Assembly: GCF_003477525.1 (NCBI RefSeq)
Contig: NZ_QUDO01000036.1
Coordinates: 1 to 41,313 of the forward strand
DNA from: Ruminococcus sp. AF41-9
GTDB taxonomy: Bacteria; Bacillota; Clostridia; Lachnospirales; Lachnospiraceae
Length of the DNA: 41,313 nt
Direction: 5' to 3'
A program made the translations under genes and the position numbers. The notes beneath the pieces are model-generated. The model did not search any database, was not told the origin of the DNA, and was given only the letters and a program-made list of their open reading frames with translations. The stretch's first letter is position 1. Each line of letters opens with the position of its first letter. Positions 1 to 6,804 of the stretch are shown one piece after another.

Positions 1-90
1 ATTTTTGGATGTTTCTATCAATTCTTCAAAATATAGATCCATAGAAACTTTGTGTGATATCTATAGAATCTTTTATTGAGGAGAAAAATG

Positions 91-1188
91 ATGGAAATTA
101 ATATTGAGAATATGCGTATTGGGACAGAAGAGAATTTTTATTCTTATGAAGAATTCAATAATCTACTAGGTGATACAATTGAGTTTTTGAAAGGGAAGGG
201 ATTTAAGTCTGATAGTAAAATTCCTATTTGGTGTCATGATAATTTAAATATTATTGCACTTACTCTTGCGGCTATTTCTATGAATGCATGTGCGGTGTTA
301 ATAGATGCACAAAAAAAAGAAAAAGAAGTACTTGATATTCTGAGGATGATAAGTGAGTCAAGAATAATATCTGATATTGAAAAAGCAGAATTACAGGAAA
401 TGGAAATCTTTGAATATAGTATATATTCCATTAAAAATAGAAAATATAATCAAAATATGTATCCTGTATTCAGGACGGAAGATGAAGACAAGGATGCGGT
501 AATAATTTTTACTTCAGGGAGTACAGGTACTCCTAAAGGGGTAGTCCGAACACAAAAAAAAGTAATGACACATATGAAAACTATGATTAAAACATTACAA
601 ATAACATCAGAAGATAAGATTTTGCATTTGGCCCCGTTGTGTCATGCTTATGGGTTTGAACATATTATGGCAGGAATCTATGGCGGTGGAACAAATACGT
701 TATACAATTTATTTGCTTATCGCGAAATATTAGATCAGATGAAAAAGCAAGCTTCGGTAGTAATAGGGGTTCCATATCAATATGAACTTTTAACAAGAAT
801 GAACTGCACATTTTCATCAAATAAATTGAGACTACTTTTATGTGCGACTTCTTCATTAAAATACAGAACATATAACACTGTTATGAAATCTTGGAAATTA
901 CCAATTACACAATTGTACGGTTCATCTGAGTTATCAGCTGCATTGGTAAATATGGAAGGAAAAAATGCGACGTCGGTTGGAAAAACCATTTTGGGAGTAA
1001 AGGCTAGAATAAACACTGAAGGAGAATTACTAATTCAAAGTTCTTATATATGTGAGAGATATATTGGAGATAAATATGAATTACCTGTTGAAGATGGCTG
1101 GTATCATACAGGTGATATGGCTATATTTGATCAATATGGCGGCATAATTATAAAGGGACGCTTGCAACGGTGTACAAAGGGAACATAA
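91..1188 (+). pseudogene. Acyl/aryl-adenylating enzyme (ANL superfamily), N-terminal part, interrupted by ICE
   Basis: This is the large N-terminal domain of an AMP-forming acid ligase. The P-loop TSGSTGTPKG lies at residues 141-150, the A5 motif YGSSE at 276-280, the A7 Asp in TGD at 342, and KGRL at 355-358. The host frame ends at 1164, and the element adds a short tail (QRCTKGT) before a stop. The rest of the gene is at 28955-29242, and joining the two gives about 453 residues, a normal ANL length. ATG 91 is preferred over ATG 88 because AGGAG at 79-83 is then spaced 7 nt; an upstream TTG at 76 is also in frame. The likely role is activating a carboxylic acid starter for the carrier-protein pathway downstream. 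The substrate cannot be read from sequence. Confidence 0.88.
1162..1181. other. attL: left element end with half of the attP dyad
   Basis: Host sequence ends in CTTG. The element then begins CAA followed by the arm CGGTGTACAAAGGG (1168-1181). The arm is the inverted counterpart of 28934-28947. When the two ends are joined in a circle, the arms lie 10 bp apart and the dyad centre falls on TT (1162-1163 / 28952-28953), a plausible crossover dinucleotide for a serine recombinase. The crossover position is inferred from symmetry. Confidence 0.75.
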
Positions 1189-1226
1189 TAAAAAACTTAA
1201 TAATGGACTGCCAATCTTACACAAAG

Positions 1227-1259
1227 TACCGCCCAAACGAGACTACGGGCGGTATTTTT
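1227..1259 (+). terminator. Hairpin terminator just inside the left end
   Basis: TACCGCCC (1227-1234) pairs with GGGCGGTA (1247-1254) and is followed by five T residues. It would stop transcripts of the adenylating gene from entering the ICE, and may act together with the second hairpin downstream. Confidence 0.7.
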
Positions 1260-1292
1260 GTATCATGGCGGAGAAAGGAGGAACTTCCCACG

Positions 1293-1324
1293 GGGGCTTG
1301 ACTGAAAAGTTGAGCCCCTTTTTT
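1293..1324 (+). terminator. Leader hairpin with T-run ahead of the parB-like gene (possible attenuator)
   Basis: GGGGCTTGACT (1293-1303) pairs imperfectly with AGTTGAGCCCC (1308-1318), allowing G-U pairs, and is followed by six T residues. It sits only about 14 nt upstream of the Shine-Dalgarno of the first ICE gene. A terminator or attenuator in the leader is the simplest reading. No ligand or leader peptide is evident. Confidence 0.55.
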
Positions 1325-1352
1325 CATGCCAAAAAACAGGAGGTAAATGCTT

Positions 1353-2726
1353 ATGGCAGATGATAAAACCACAAAAACGCCGGAACAGCCGGTAACGGAT
1401 AGCGGGCCGGGCAAGGAAACGCCTCCCGCTCCCCAAAAAGAGCCGGAGAAGGTTTCCGTTTCCCCGGAGCCGGAAAAAAAGACGAAACCAGAGGTAAAGA
1501 CCCCACAGGTTTCTGTCTATAACTTCGCTGAAATTATGAAGGAAAAGAAAGCCGAGGAACGGGCGGCAGCTCCCGGCGTGGAAAAGCCTGACCCGGCAAA
1601 AACGGAAAAACCGGAAAAGCAGCCGGAGGCTCCGAAGAAAGCGGAGGAAAAACCCAAAGAGCCGGAACAGCCAAAGCGCCGGGGCCGTCCCCCGAAAGCA
1701 GATAAGGACAAGGCCGCAGCCCCGAAGCCCAAAGCCCCCGCACAGAAACCGGAAAAGGCGGTCAAAAAGGAACCGGAGAAAAAAGCAGCTCCAACGGTAC
1801 AGGCCGCTCCCGCTCCGAAGGGACCCGAGAAGCCGAAGGATGCACCACGCCGGGGCAAGGAGCAGATCGTCTATATCAAGCTGAACGAGCTCCACGCCTT
1901 CAAGAACCATCCCTTTGAAGTCCGAGACGATGAAGAAATGCGGGCTATGGTGTCCAGCGTCAAGGACAAGGGCGTTACCCAGCCTGCTATCGTCCGTCCC
2001 CGTGAGGATGGCGGCTATGAGATCGTGTCCGGCCACCGCCGCCAGAAGGCCAGCGAGCTTGCCGGATATGCGGATATGCCCTGTATTGTTCGCAATCTGA
2101 CGGACGATGAAGCCATCACGCAGATGGTCGAGGACAATCTCAACCAGCGTGAAGAAATCCTCCCCAGTGAGCGGGCCAAAGCCTTGAAAATGCAGCTTGA
2201 GGCCATCAAGCACCAGGGCTCCCGCACTTCGGGCCAGATTGACCCGAAGGACGCAGGAAAACGCTCCAACGAAATTGTAGCCGAGCGCAATAAGATGGCG
2301 GTCAAGCAGGTGCAGCGGTATATCCGTCTCAATGAGCTGGTTCCCGACCTGATGAAGCTGATGGATGAAAAAAAGCTGGGTTTTACTACGGCGGTGGAGC
2401 TTTCCTATATCGGCAAGAAGAACCAGAACTATATCGCCGTCGCCATTGACAGCCAGCAGTCCTCGCCTTCACAGGCGCAGGCAAAGCGTATGCGTGAGCT
2501 GGACGAAAAGAAGCTGCTCAACGGGGATGTGATCGACGGCATTATGATGGAGGACAAAAAGGAGGTAGACAAAGTGATTTTGACAGGTGCGGAACTGAGC
2601 AAGTATTTCGGCAAGGAAACTACGCCGAGGGAAATGAAGGACCAGATCATCAAGCTGCTGGACGACTGGAAGGGTCAGCAGAAGGAACACGAAAAGCCGG
2701 AGAAGAAAACCGAACAGGAAAAGTAA
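1353..2726 (+). CDS. ParB/RepB/Spo0J-like DNA-binding protein
   Basis: The 457-aa protein has a Pro/Glu/Lys-rich, probably disordered N-terminal third (about residues 1-170). A ParB N-terminal domain follows (about 171-265), with the box containing GHRRQKA near residue 227 and ENLNQREE near 261. A helix-turn-helix region and a charged tail complete it. Such proteins bind centromere-like sites and are common at the start of Tn1549-type ICEs, where they may support maintenance or regulation. ATG 1353 is chosen over ATG 1347 because AGGAGG (1338-1343) is then 9 nt away rather than 3. No ParA partner is visible between the left end and this gene. The family is clear; the function in this element is not. 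Confidence 0.85.
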   Translation: MADDKTTKTPEQPVTDSGPGKETPPAPQKEPEKVSVSPEPEKKTKPEVKTPQVSVYNFAEIMKEKKAEERAAAPGVEKPDPAKTEKPEKQPEAPKKAEEKPKEPEQPKRRGRPPKADKDKAAAPKPKAPAQKPEKAVKKEPEKKAAPTVQAAPAPKGPEKPKDAPRRGKEQIVYIKLNELHAFKNHPFEVRDDEEMRAMVSSVKDKGVTQPAIVRPREDGGYEIVSGHRRQKASELAGYADMPCIVRNLTDDEAITQMVEDNLNQREEILPSERAKALKMQLEAIKHQGSRTSGQIDPKDAGKRSNEIVAERNKMAVKQVQRYIRLNELVPDLMKLMDEKKLGFTTAVELSYIGKKNQNYIAVAIDSQQSSPSQAQAKRMRELDEKKLLNGDVIDGIMMEDKKEVDKVILTGAELSKYFGKETTPREMKDQIIKLLDDWKGQQKEHEKPEKKTEQEK

Positions 2727-2733
2727 GCCCAAA

Positions 2734-2756
2734 CTTCGGGTCAGCATGGCCCGAGG
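2734..2756. repeat. Palindrome copy 1 of 18
   Basis: 23-bp dyad with ICE-wide consensus: 10-bp arm CTTCGGGCCA, 3-nt spacer, then the reverse complement arm. It begins 8 nt after the parB-like stop codon. One arm carries C-to-T (GGGTCA), and the right end reads GAGG. Confidence 0.85.
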
Positions 2757-2790
2757 ATTGCGGGGCTCTGCCCCGCGCCCCGAAGCTCTG

Positions 2791-2944
2791 GAGATATAAA
2801 TTATTCCCCGTCGCCAGTTATTCCGTAGCATAGCCGGGAAAATCAGTCAAGGGCAGCGCCGCCGCAGGCGGTGCCAGAGGCACCCTTGACGGATTTCTCC
2901 CGGTTATGCTTTTTCCCGGTCAAGCGACGGGGATATAAATTCTC
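2791..2944. repeat. Long imperfect inverted repeat / highly structured intergenic region
   Basis: This gene-free stretch between the parB-like gene and the DUF4406-like gene can fold on itself almost completely. GCATAGCCGGGA (from 2828) through GTCAAGGG (ending 2853) pairs with 2883-2909 over about 26 positions with few mismatches. An outer CCCCGTCGC (2806-2814) pairs perfectly with GCGACGGGG (2924-2932), and GGAGATATAAAT-like sequence occurs at both edges. The apical part holds a further GC-rich hairpin (about 2856-2874). It could be a non-coding RNA, an origin-type cruciform or a MITE-like insertion. Flanking small hairpins are GGGG-TCT-CCCC type at 2762-2774 and CCCCTTCC-type at 2955-2974. 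No T-run marks it as a simple terminator. Confidence 0.7.
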
Positions 2945-3035
2945 CAGAGCCGTTCCCCTTCCCGGGGGAAGGGGCGGAGGGGTTGGGCGATACCTTGCTT
3001 TTTCCTAAACCAAAACAGAAATGGAGGCTCAACCA

Positions 3036-3392
3036 ATGAAACGACCTTTAGCATACCTGACCGCCGCATGGAGCGGCGAGCCGGATGTTGATATGGAGCT
3101 GGCGGCCCACTACTGCCGTCTTGCTTATGAGGCGGGCTTTTCCCCGATCTGCCCGCTCTTGTATCTGCCGCTGTTTTTGAATGACAGCGTTCCCGAGGAA
3201 CACAAGGCCGGGATTGATATGCGCCGGGATATGCTGCGGCGCTCCCACACCCTGATTGTCTGCGGCAGCGCTGTGGACGAGGATGTAAAAAATGATATTG
3301 CGGTTGCCGGGCGGCTGGGCATTGCGGCGACCACACTGGAAGGGGTGCTTGCCGTGAAGGGACACGGCACCCCGGGCCATGCCGGACATTAA
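3036..3392 (+). CDS. DUF4406-like / nucleoside deoxyribosyltransferase-fold protein
   Basis: This 118-aa protein begins LAYLTAAWSG and contains PLLYLPLFLND, GIDMRRDMLRRSHTLIVCG and a region resembling the DUF4406 and nucleoside 2-deoxyribosyltransferase fold. Members are small cytoplasmic proteins common in ICEs and phages, sometimes beside DNA-modification genes; the activity here is unproven. ATG 3036 is preferred because TGGAGG (3022-3027) precedes it by 8 nt. Its 3' end overlaps the start of the cytosine methyltransferase by 14 nt, which implies co-translation and supports a link with DNA modification or nucleotide handling. Confidence 0.65.
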   Translation: MKRPLAYLTAAWSGEPDVDMELAAHYCRLAYEAGFSPICPLLYLPLFLNDSVPEEHKAGIDMRRDMLRRSHTLIVCGSAVDEDVKNDIAVAGRLGIAATTLEGVLAVKGHGTPGHAGH

Positions 3393-4428
3393 GCTGGGAA
3401 GCCTTTTCGACGGGATTGGCGTGTTCCCTCTGGCTGCTTCCCGGTGCGGTATCCGTTCGGTATGGGCCAGTGAGATTGAAAAAGCGCCCATCTCCATAAC
3501 CAAAAGGCACTTTCCCGACATGGTGCATTTGGGGGATATTACGAAGGTGGACGGCGGGAAAATCCCGCCGGTTCATGTAATTACCTTCGGTTCCCCCTGT
3601 CAGAACCTTTCTCTGATCGGCAACCGCTCCGGCCTTGCCGGGGCAAAATCAAGCCTGTTCTATCAGGCGTTTCGTATCATACAGGAAATGAGGGATGCTA
3701 CTGATAACCTATATCCAGCTATCGCTGTTTGGGAAAACGTCATGGGAGCGTTTTCTACAAATGACCGGATGGACTTTAGAGCCGTCTTATCCGCCTTCTC
3801 GGACACCGAAGTTCCAATGCCTCCTTCGGGAAGATGGGGAAACGCCGGAATGGTGCGAGGGGGAACGCCTGATGTGTGCTGGCGACTCATGGACGCCCAG
3901 TATTGGGCAGGCTCCCGAAGGCTGGCACGAAGGCAGCGGATTTTCGTCGTGGCGGATTTTGGAGGCAGACGTGCCGCAGACATACTATTTAAGCCCCGTC
4001 CAATGCTCCCACTTCCTCCGCCTTGCGGAGAGGGCGGGTGGGCCGCCGCCGAAGGAGATCGAACAGCTTCTTTTGAAACAGGGCGGCAGATACCAGTCAT
4101 CCACCCCTTTCAGTGCTTCCGTATGCGGGGATCGGCAAAAAGGCAGGAAGAAACGGCCTTCCGAAACAGCTTCGGATTACCAACTGACCCTTTTCCCACT
4201 CTTTTAGCCAGTGATGTAACGCCCTTTGCCTTCTGGTATGAGGGCGACCCGAAGGGCGGCTGTATCCGTTTTCTGACGGAAACGGAAAGCGAACGGCTGA
4301 TGGGGCTGCCAGAGGGCTGGACAAAGTACGGGGCGGACGGCGTGGAGATCCGGCCTCTGCAACGCTACAAGGCACTGGGAAACGCGATTGCCCTCTTGCG
4401 CCGATTACATTATGGCCGGGATTTATGA
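3379..4428 (+). CDS. DNA (cytosine-5) methyltransferase, altered C-terminal tail
   Basis: The 349-aa protein shows C5-methyltransferase motifs in order: the SAM-binding start LGSLFDGIGVFPLAASRCG, catalytic PCQ with Cys74, ENV at 119-121, QRIFVVADFGG (motif VIII region) near 186-196, and GNAIAL (motif X) near 334-339. It would methylate cytosine at the C5 position in element and host DNA, probably for self-protection or anti-restriction beside ArdA. The last residues appear frame-shifted: a two-base loss near 4394-4396 would explain why the family-like tail CADYIMAGIYEVL is read in another frame ending at 4462. An unusual insertion (AGSRRLARRQ) replaces the usual GVPQRRR before motif VIII. A second long open frame overlaps its middle. 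Confidence 0.85.
   Translation: MPDIKLGSLFDGIGVFPLAASRCGIRSVWASEIEKAPISITKRHFPDMVHLGDITKVDGGKIPPVHVITFGSPCQNLSLIGNRSGLAGAKSSLFYQAFRIIQEMRDATDNLYPAIAVWENVMGAFSTNDRMDFRAVLSAFSDTEVPMPPSGRWGNAGMVRGGTPDVCWRLMDAQYWAGSRRLARRQRIFVVADFGGRRAADILFKPRPMLPLPPPCGEGGWAAAEGDRTASFETGRQIPVIHPFQCFRMRGSAKRQEETAFRNSFGLPTDPFPTLLASDVTPFAFWYEGDPKGGCIRFLTETESERLMGLPEGWTKYGADGVEIRPLQRYKALGNAIALLRRLHYGRDL
3695..4207 (+). CDS. Overlapping reading frame inside the methyltransferase gene (possible dual coding)
   Basis: This 170-codon frame lies wholly within the methyltransferase gene. It encodes LSLFGKTS near the start, SIGQAPEGW, WRILEADVPQTYYLSP and then HFLRLAERAG. From memory, proteins with LFGKT, ILE..VP.KYYLS and ILRRAE-like motifs are annotated as separate small genes in phages and ICEs. 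The same bases in the methyltransferase frame give VWENV and RIFVVADFGGRRAADILF, which are also conserved. No good Shine-Dalgarno stands ahead of ATG 3695. It may therefore be a true overprinted gene, or a recurrent by-product of methyltransferase coding. Confidence 0.35.
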   Translation: MLLITYIQLSLFGKTSWERFLQMTGWTLEPSYPPSRTPKFQCLLREDGETPEWCEGERLMCAGDSWTPSIGQAPEGWHEGSGFSSWRILEADVPQTYYLSPVQCSHFLRLAERAGGPPPKEIEQLLLKQGGRYQSSTPFSASVCGDRQKGRKKRPSETASDYQLTLFPLF

Positions 4429-4465
4429 GGTGCTGGCTGACCGGGCCGGAAAGGAGGAATGAGCC

Positions 4466-5179
4466 ATGTTTGAAGCCTATATAACCAATACAGCCCTATA
4501 CCCCTTAATGGGGATTGAGGTAGGGACAACGGTACATTTCCCCATGACGACACAGGAGTTGCAGGCCGCCCTTGCCAAAATCGGGATAGACGGGAAACGG
4601 TACAGCGAAGTGTTCTTTACCAGCTTTGACAGTGATGTGCTGGGGCTCTACGATTATCTCTACGAATGTGAGAACATCGACGAGCTGAACGAGCTGGGCC
4701 ACGCCCTGCTGGAAGTACGGGATAAGGGCGGACTGGAAACCTTTGAAGCCGCTCTTGTCTTGGGAAACCACACAAGGAGCGTGAAGGATTTGATAAACCT
4801 GACGCAGAACCTTGACCTTTACCGCTTTTACCCGGATATTTCCGATGATGAAGGGCTGGGCCGTCTTTACGCCGACGAGCTTGGGACTATCGACATACCG
4901 GAGCACATTCAGAACTACTTCGATTATGAGGCATACGGGCGGGATGTGCGTATCAACGAGGGCGGCGTATTCGCTCCCGGTGGGTATGTGTCGGCAGTCC
5001 CGGAGGGCTTCAAGGAGTATTACCACGGGCCGCAGGACATTCCGCCGGAACACCGGATATTTGCCTATCCTGAAAAGGCCGAGCCTGTCCACTCCATTCT
5101 CGCTACACTCAAACGGTTTCAAGAAGCCCCACCCGCTCCGAAAAAGGACAAGGCGGGGCCTTCCCATGAAGAACGGTAA
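4466..5179 (+). CDS. ardA: Antirestriction protein ArdA
   Basis: The 237-aa acidic protein begins MFEAYITNTALY and has the ArdA organisation, including FFTSFDSD, YLYECENIDELNELG and a middle rich in Asp and Glu. ArdA mimics bent B-form DNA and blocks type I restriction enzymes, which helps an incoming conjugative element survive in a new host. A strong AAAGGAGG at 4449-4456 precedes ATG 4466 by 9 nt. It is longer than the roughly 165-residue ArdA of Tn916 because of extra C-terminal sequence (YYHGPQDIPPEHRIFAYPEKA onwards, Pro/Lys-rich at the end). It follows the methyltransferase and is followed by palindrome copy 2. Confidence 0.85.
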   Translation: MFEAYITNTALYPLMGIEVGTTVHFPMTTQELQAALAKIGIDGKRYSEVFFTSFDSDVLGLYDYLYECENIDELNELGHALLEVRDKGGLETFEAALVLGNHTRSVKDLINLTQNLDLYRFYPDISDDEGLGRLYADELGTIDIPEHIQNYFDYEAYGRDVRINEGGVFAPGGYVSAVPEGFKEYYHGPQDIPPEHRIFAYPEKAEPVHSILATLKRFQEAPPAPKKDKAGPSHEER

Positions 5180-5181
5180 GA

Positions 5182-5204
5182 CTTCGGGCCAGCATGGCCC
5201 GAAG
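5182..5204. repeat. Palindrome copy 2 of 18
   Basis: Perfect consensus arms (CTTCGGGCCA and its reverse complement) around spacer GCA. It begins 2 nt after the ardA stop and ends just before the Shine-Dalgarno of the next gene. Confidence 0.9.
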
Positions 5205-5223
5205 CATAAAGGAGGTGCATACC

Positions 5224-6306
5224 ATCAACTATTACCCTATCAATGAAGGAGCCGCCCGCCGGGCAAAAGAAATGAACAGCTTTTCCGACTACAAGGAAGG
5301 GAGCGCAACGGCGGAATACCGGGCAATGGTGGACAAGGCCGCCGCCATAGCGGAACAGCAGAAATCCCGGGTGGACCCCATGTACCATGAGAAGATCGAC
5401 CATCTGTTAGACACCTACGCCCGCAAGCTGGCCGAAAACATGAACCAGGGCTTTGCCATTGACGCGAGGGTTCCCTCTGTGCTGATCGCCGGGCCTTCCA
5501 ATTTCCCGGTGGGAAAGAAGGAAAAACAGAACCGGGCGCGGGACAGCAACATGGAGGAATGGCGGCATATTCAAGGGCTGCTGGATAAGATACGCAGCAC
5601 CGGCATGGGCGGGATCAGCGCCGATGACCCGGCAGCGATTGAAAAGCTCCAGAAGAAGCTGGACGGGCTGGAACGCTCCCAGCTCATTATGAAGGAGGTC
5701 AACGCCTATTACCGCAAGCATGGCAAGCTGGACGGCTGTGCGCTGCTGTCGCCGGACCAGATCGAAAAGCTGAAAGCAAGCATGGCGTCAAGTTGGCGAA
5801 GCGACCCGAGGCCCTTTGAAAGTTACCAGCTAACCAACAACAATGCGGAGATCCGCCGGGTAAAGGCCCGTATCGAACAGCTTTCCAAACAGGCACAGCA
5901 GGAATTTTCCGGCTGGGAGTTCGATGGGGGTCGTGTGGAAATGAACCGGGAGGACAACCGCTTGCAGGTGTTCTTTGACGGAAAGCCTGACGCGGACACC
6001 CGGGCCGAGCTGAAAAGCAGCGGCTTTCGTTGGGCTCCCAGCGTGGGCGCATGGCAGAGGCAGCTCACGGACAACGCCATCCGGGCGGCTGACCGTCTGG
6101 AATGTATCAAGCCGCTGTCCGGCGAAAAGCCTCCCAACTTCAAAAGAAGCCCTCTATCTTGCAGACCATGCGGGAACAGGACGAAAAAGTCCAGACGGAG
6201 CCGGAAAAGAAAGCTCCGTCCGGCAGAGATGCCGAGCGGTAAGCCTCGGGCCATATTGGCCCGAGGTTTTCTGTTCCCCGAGATTGTACGGGGGCCTCCC
6301 GGATAG
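5224..6306 (+). CDS. Conserved ICE protein of unknown function, probable ATC start and frame-shifted 3' end
   Basis: The protein starts NYYPINEGAARRAKEMNSFSDY and is mostly helical and charged. Near its C-terminus it has LQVFFDGKPDADTRAELK followed by GFRWAPSVGAWQRQL, a motif I associate with plasmid and ICE accessory proteins. I cannot assign a function. AAAGGAGG at 5208-5215 points to a start at 5224, where the codon is ATC; the nearest in-frame ATG (5194) lies inside palindrome copy 2, upstream of the Shine-Dalgarno. A one-base loss near 6130-6142 moves the reading into another frame up to 6306. The alternative tail QTMREQDEKVQTEPEKKAPS would end at 6242, immediately before palindrome copy 3, as seen for other genes. 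Confidence is for a real gene. Confidence 0.75.
   Translation: MNYYPINEGAARRAKEMNSFSDYKEGSATAEYRAMVDKAAAIAEQQKSRVDPMYHEKIDHLLDTYARKLAENMNQGFAIDARVPSVLIAGPSNFPVGKKEKQNRARDSNMEEWRHIQGLLDKIRSTGMGGISADDPAAIEKLQKKLDGLERSQLIMKEVNAYYRKHGKLDGCALLSPDQIEKLKASMASSWRSDPRPFESYQLTNNNAEIRRVKARIEQLSKQAQQEFSGWEFDGGRVEMNREDNRLQVFFDGKPDADTRAELKSSGFRWAPSVGAWQRQLTDNAIRAADRLECIKPLSGEKPPNFKRSPLSCRPCGNRTKKSRRSRKRKLRPAEMPSGKPRAILARGFLFPEIVRGPPG
6244..6266. repeat. Palindrome copy 3 of 18
   Basis: CCTCGGGCCA, spacer TAT, then the exact reverse complement. Both outer positions differ from consensus together (CCTC with GAGG), so pairing is kept. It lies 1 nt after the ancestral stop at 6242 of the preceding gene. Confidence 0.9.
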
Positions 6307-6333
6307 CGGGAACCCCGACGGAAAGGAGGTTTT

Positions 6334-6804
6334 ATGCAAGAAGAAGTAAACCAAAAAACGGTTGCCCTTTCGATCAGGACAACGAAGCTCACAGGAAAAG
6401 TGCTGGCTGCCGCTCTTGGCAAGGTGGTTCGGGCGCTGCAAAAGCACCACCAGAAGGCGCTGACCCCGCAGGGACGCCAGAGCGTGAAAAAGCTGATGAA
6501 CCACTATGGCGGCAAAAGTGCCATGCCCTATGTGGGAGCTCCAAAGGATTTTGACCGGATCGCGAAGGAGTTCCATGTGGACTACGCTTTCCATAAAGTG
6601 AGCCCCGGTCATTACCTGCTGTTTTTCAAAGCCAATCAGGCGGACGCTATCACGGCGGCCTTCCAGAAGTACAGCGCAAAGGTGCTGAACAAAGAGCAGG
6701 ACAAGGCTTCCATCCTCGGTCAGCTTCGGAATTTCACGGAGCAAATCAGGACGCAGGCAAAGGAAAAGCAGCGGACCAGAGAGGCGGTGAAGGACGGACG
6801 TTGA
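6334..6804 (+). CDS. PcfB family protein (DUF3801)
   Basis: The 156-aa basic protein has the PcfB pattern, with TVALSIRTTKLTGKVLAAAL at the start, then KLMNHYGGKSAMPYVG and a C-terminal helical tail. In the enterococcal plasmid pCF10, PcfB-type proteins are part of the relaxosome/coupling complex made with PcfC and the relaxase. AAAGGAGG at 6321-6328 precedes ATG 6334. The stop codon overlaps the TTG start of the coupling-protein gene, a pairing typical for pcfB-pcfC in Firmicute elements. Confidence 0.85.
   Translation: MQEEVNQKTVALSIRTTKLTGKVLAAALGKVVRALQKHHQKALTPQGRQSVKKLMNHYGGKSAMPYVGAPKDFDRIAKEFHVDYAFHKVSPGHYLLFFKANQADAITAAFQKYSAKVLNKEQDKASILGQLRNFTEQIRTQAKEKQRTREAVKDGR

Noticed and set aside
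1265..1363. Possible 32-codon leader peptide upstream of the parB-like gene
   Set aside because: No Shine-Dalgarno, it crosses the hairpin and runs into the next gene start; no regulatory codon pattern.
1263..2213. Long reverse-strand open frame over the parB-like gene
   Set aside because: It is an antisense shadow of a GC-rich, Pro/Lys/Glu-coding gene; composition is Arg/Leu/Phe-rich with no domain and no Shine-Dalgarno.
5194..5223. ATG 5194 as start of the conserved protein
   Set aside because: It lies in palindrome copy 2 and upstream of the Shine-Dalgarno at 5208-5215; the following residues are not protein-like for this family.
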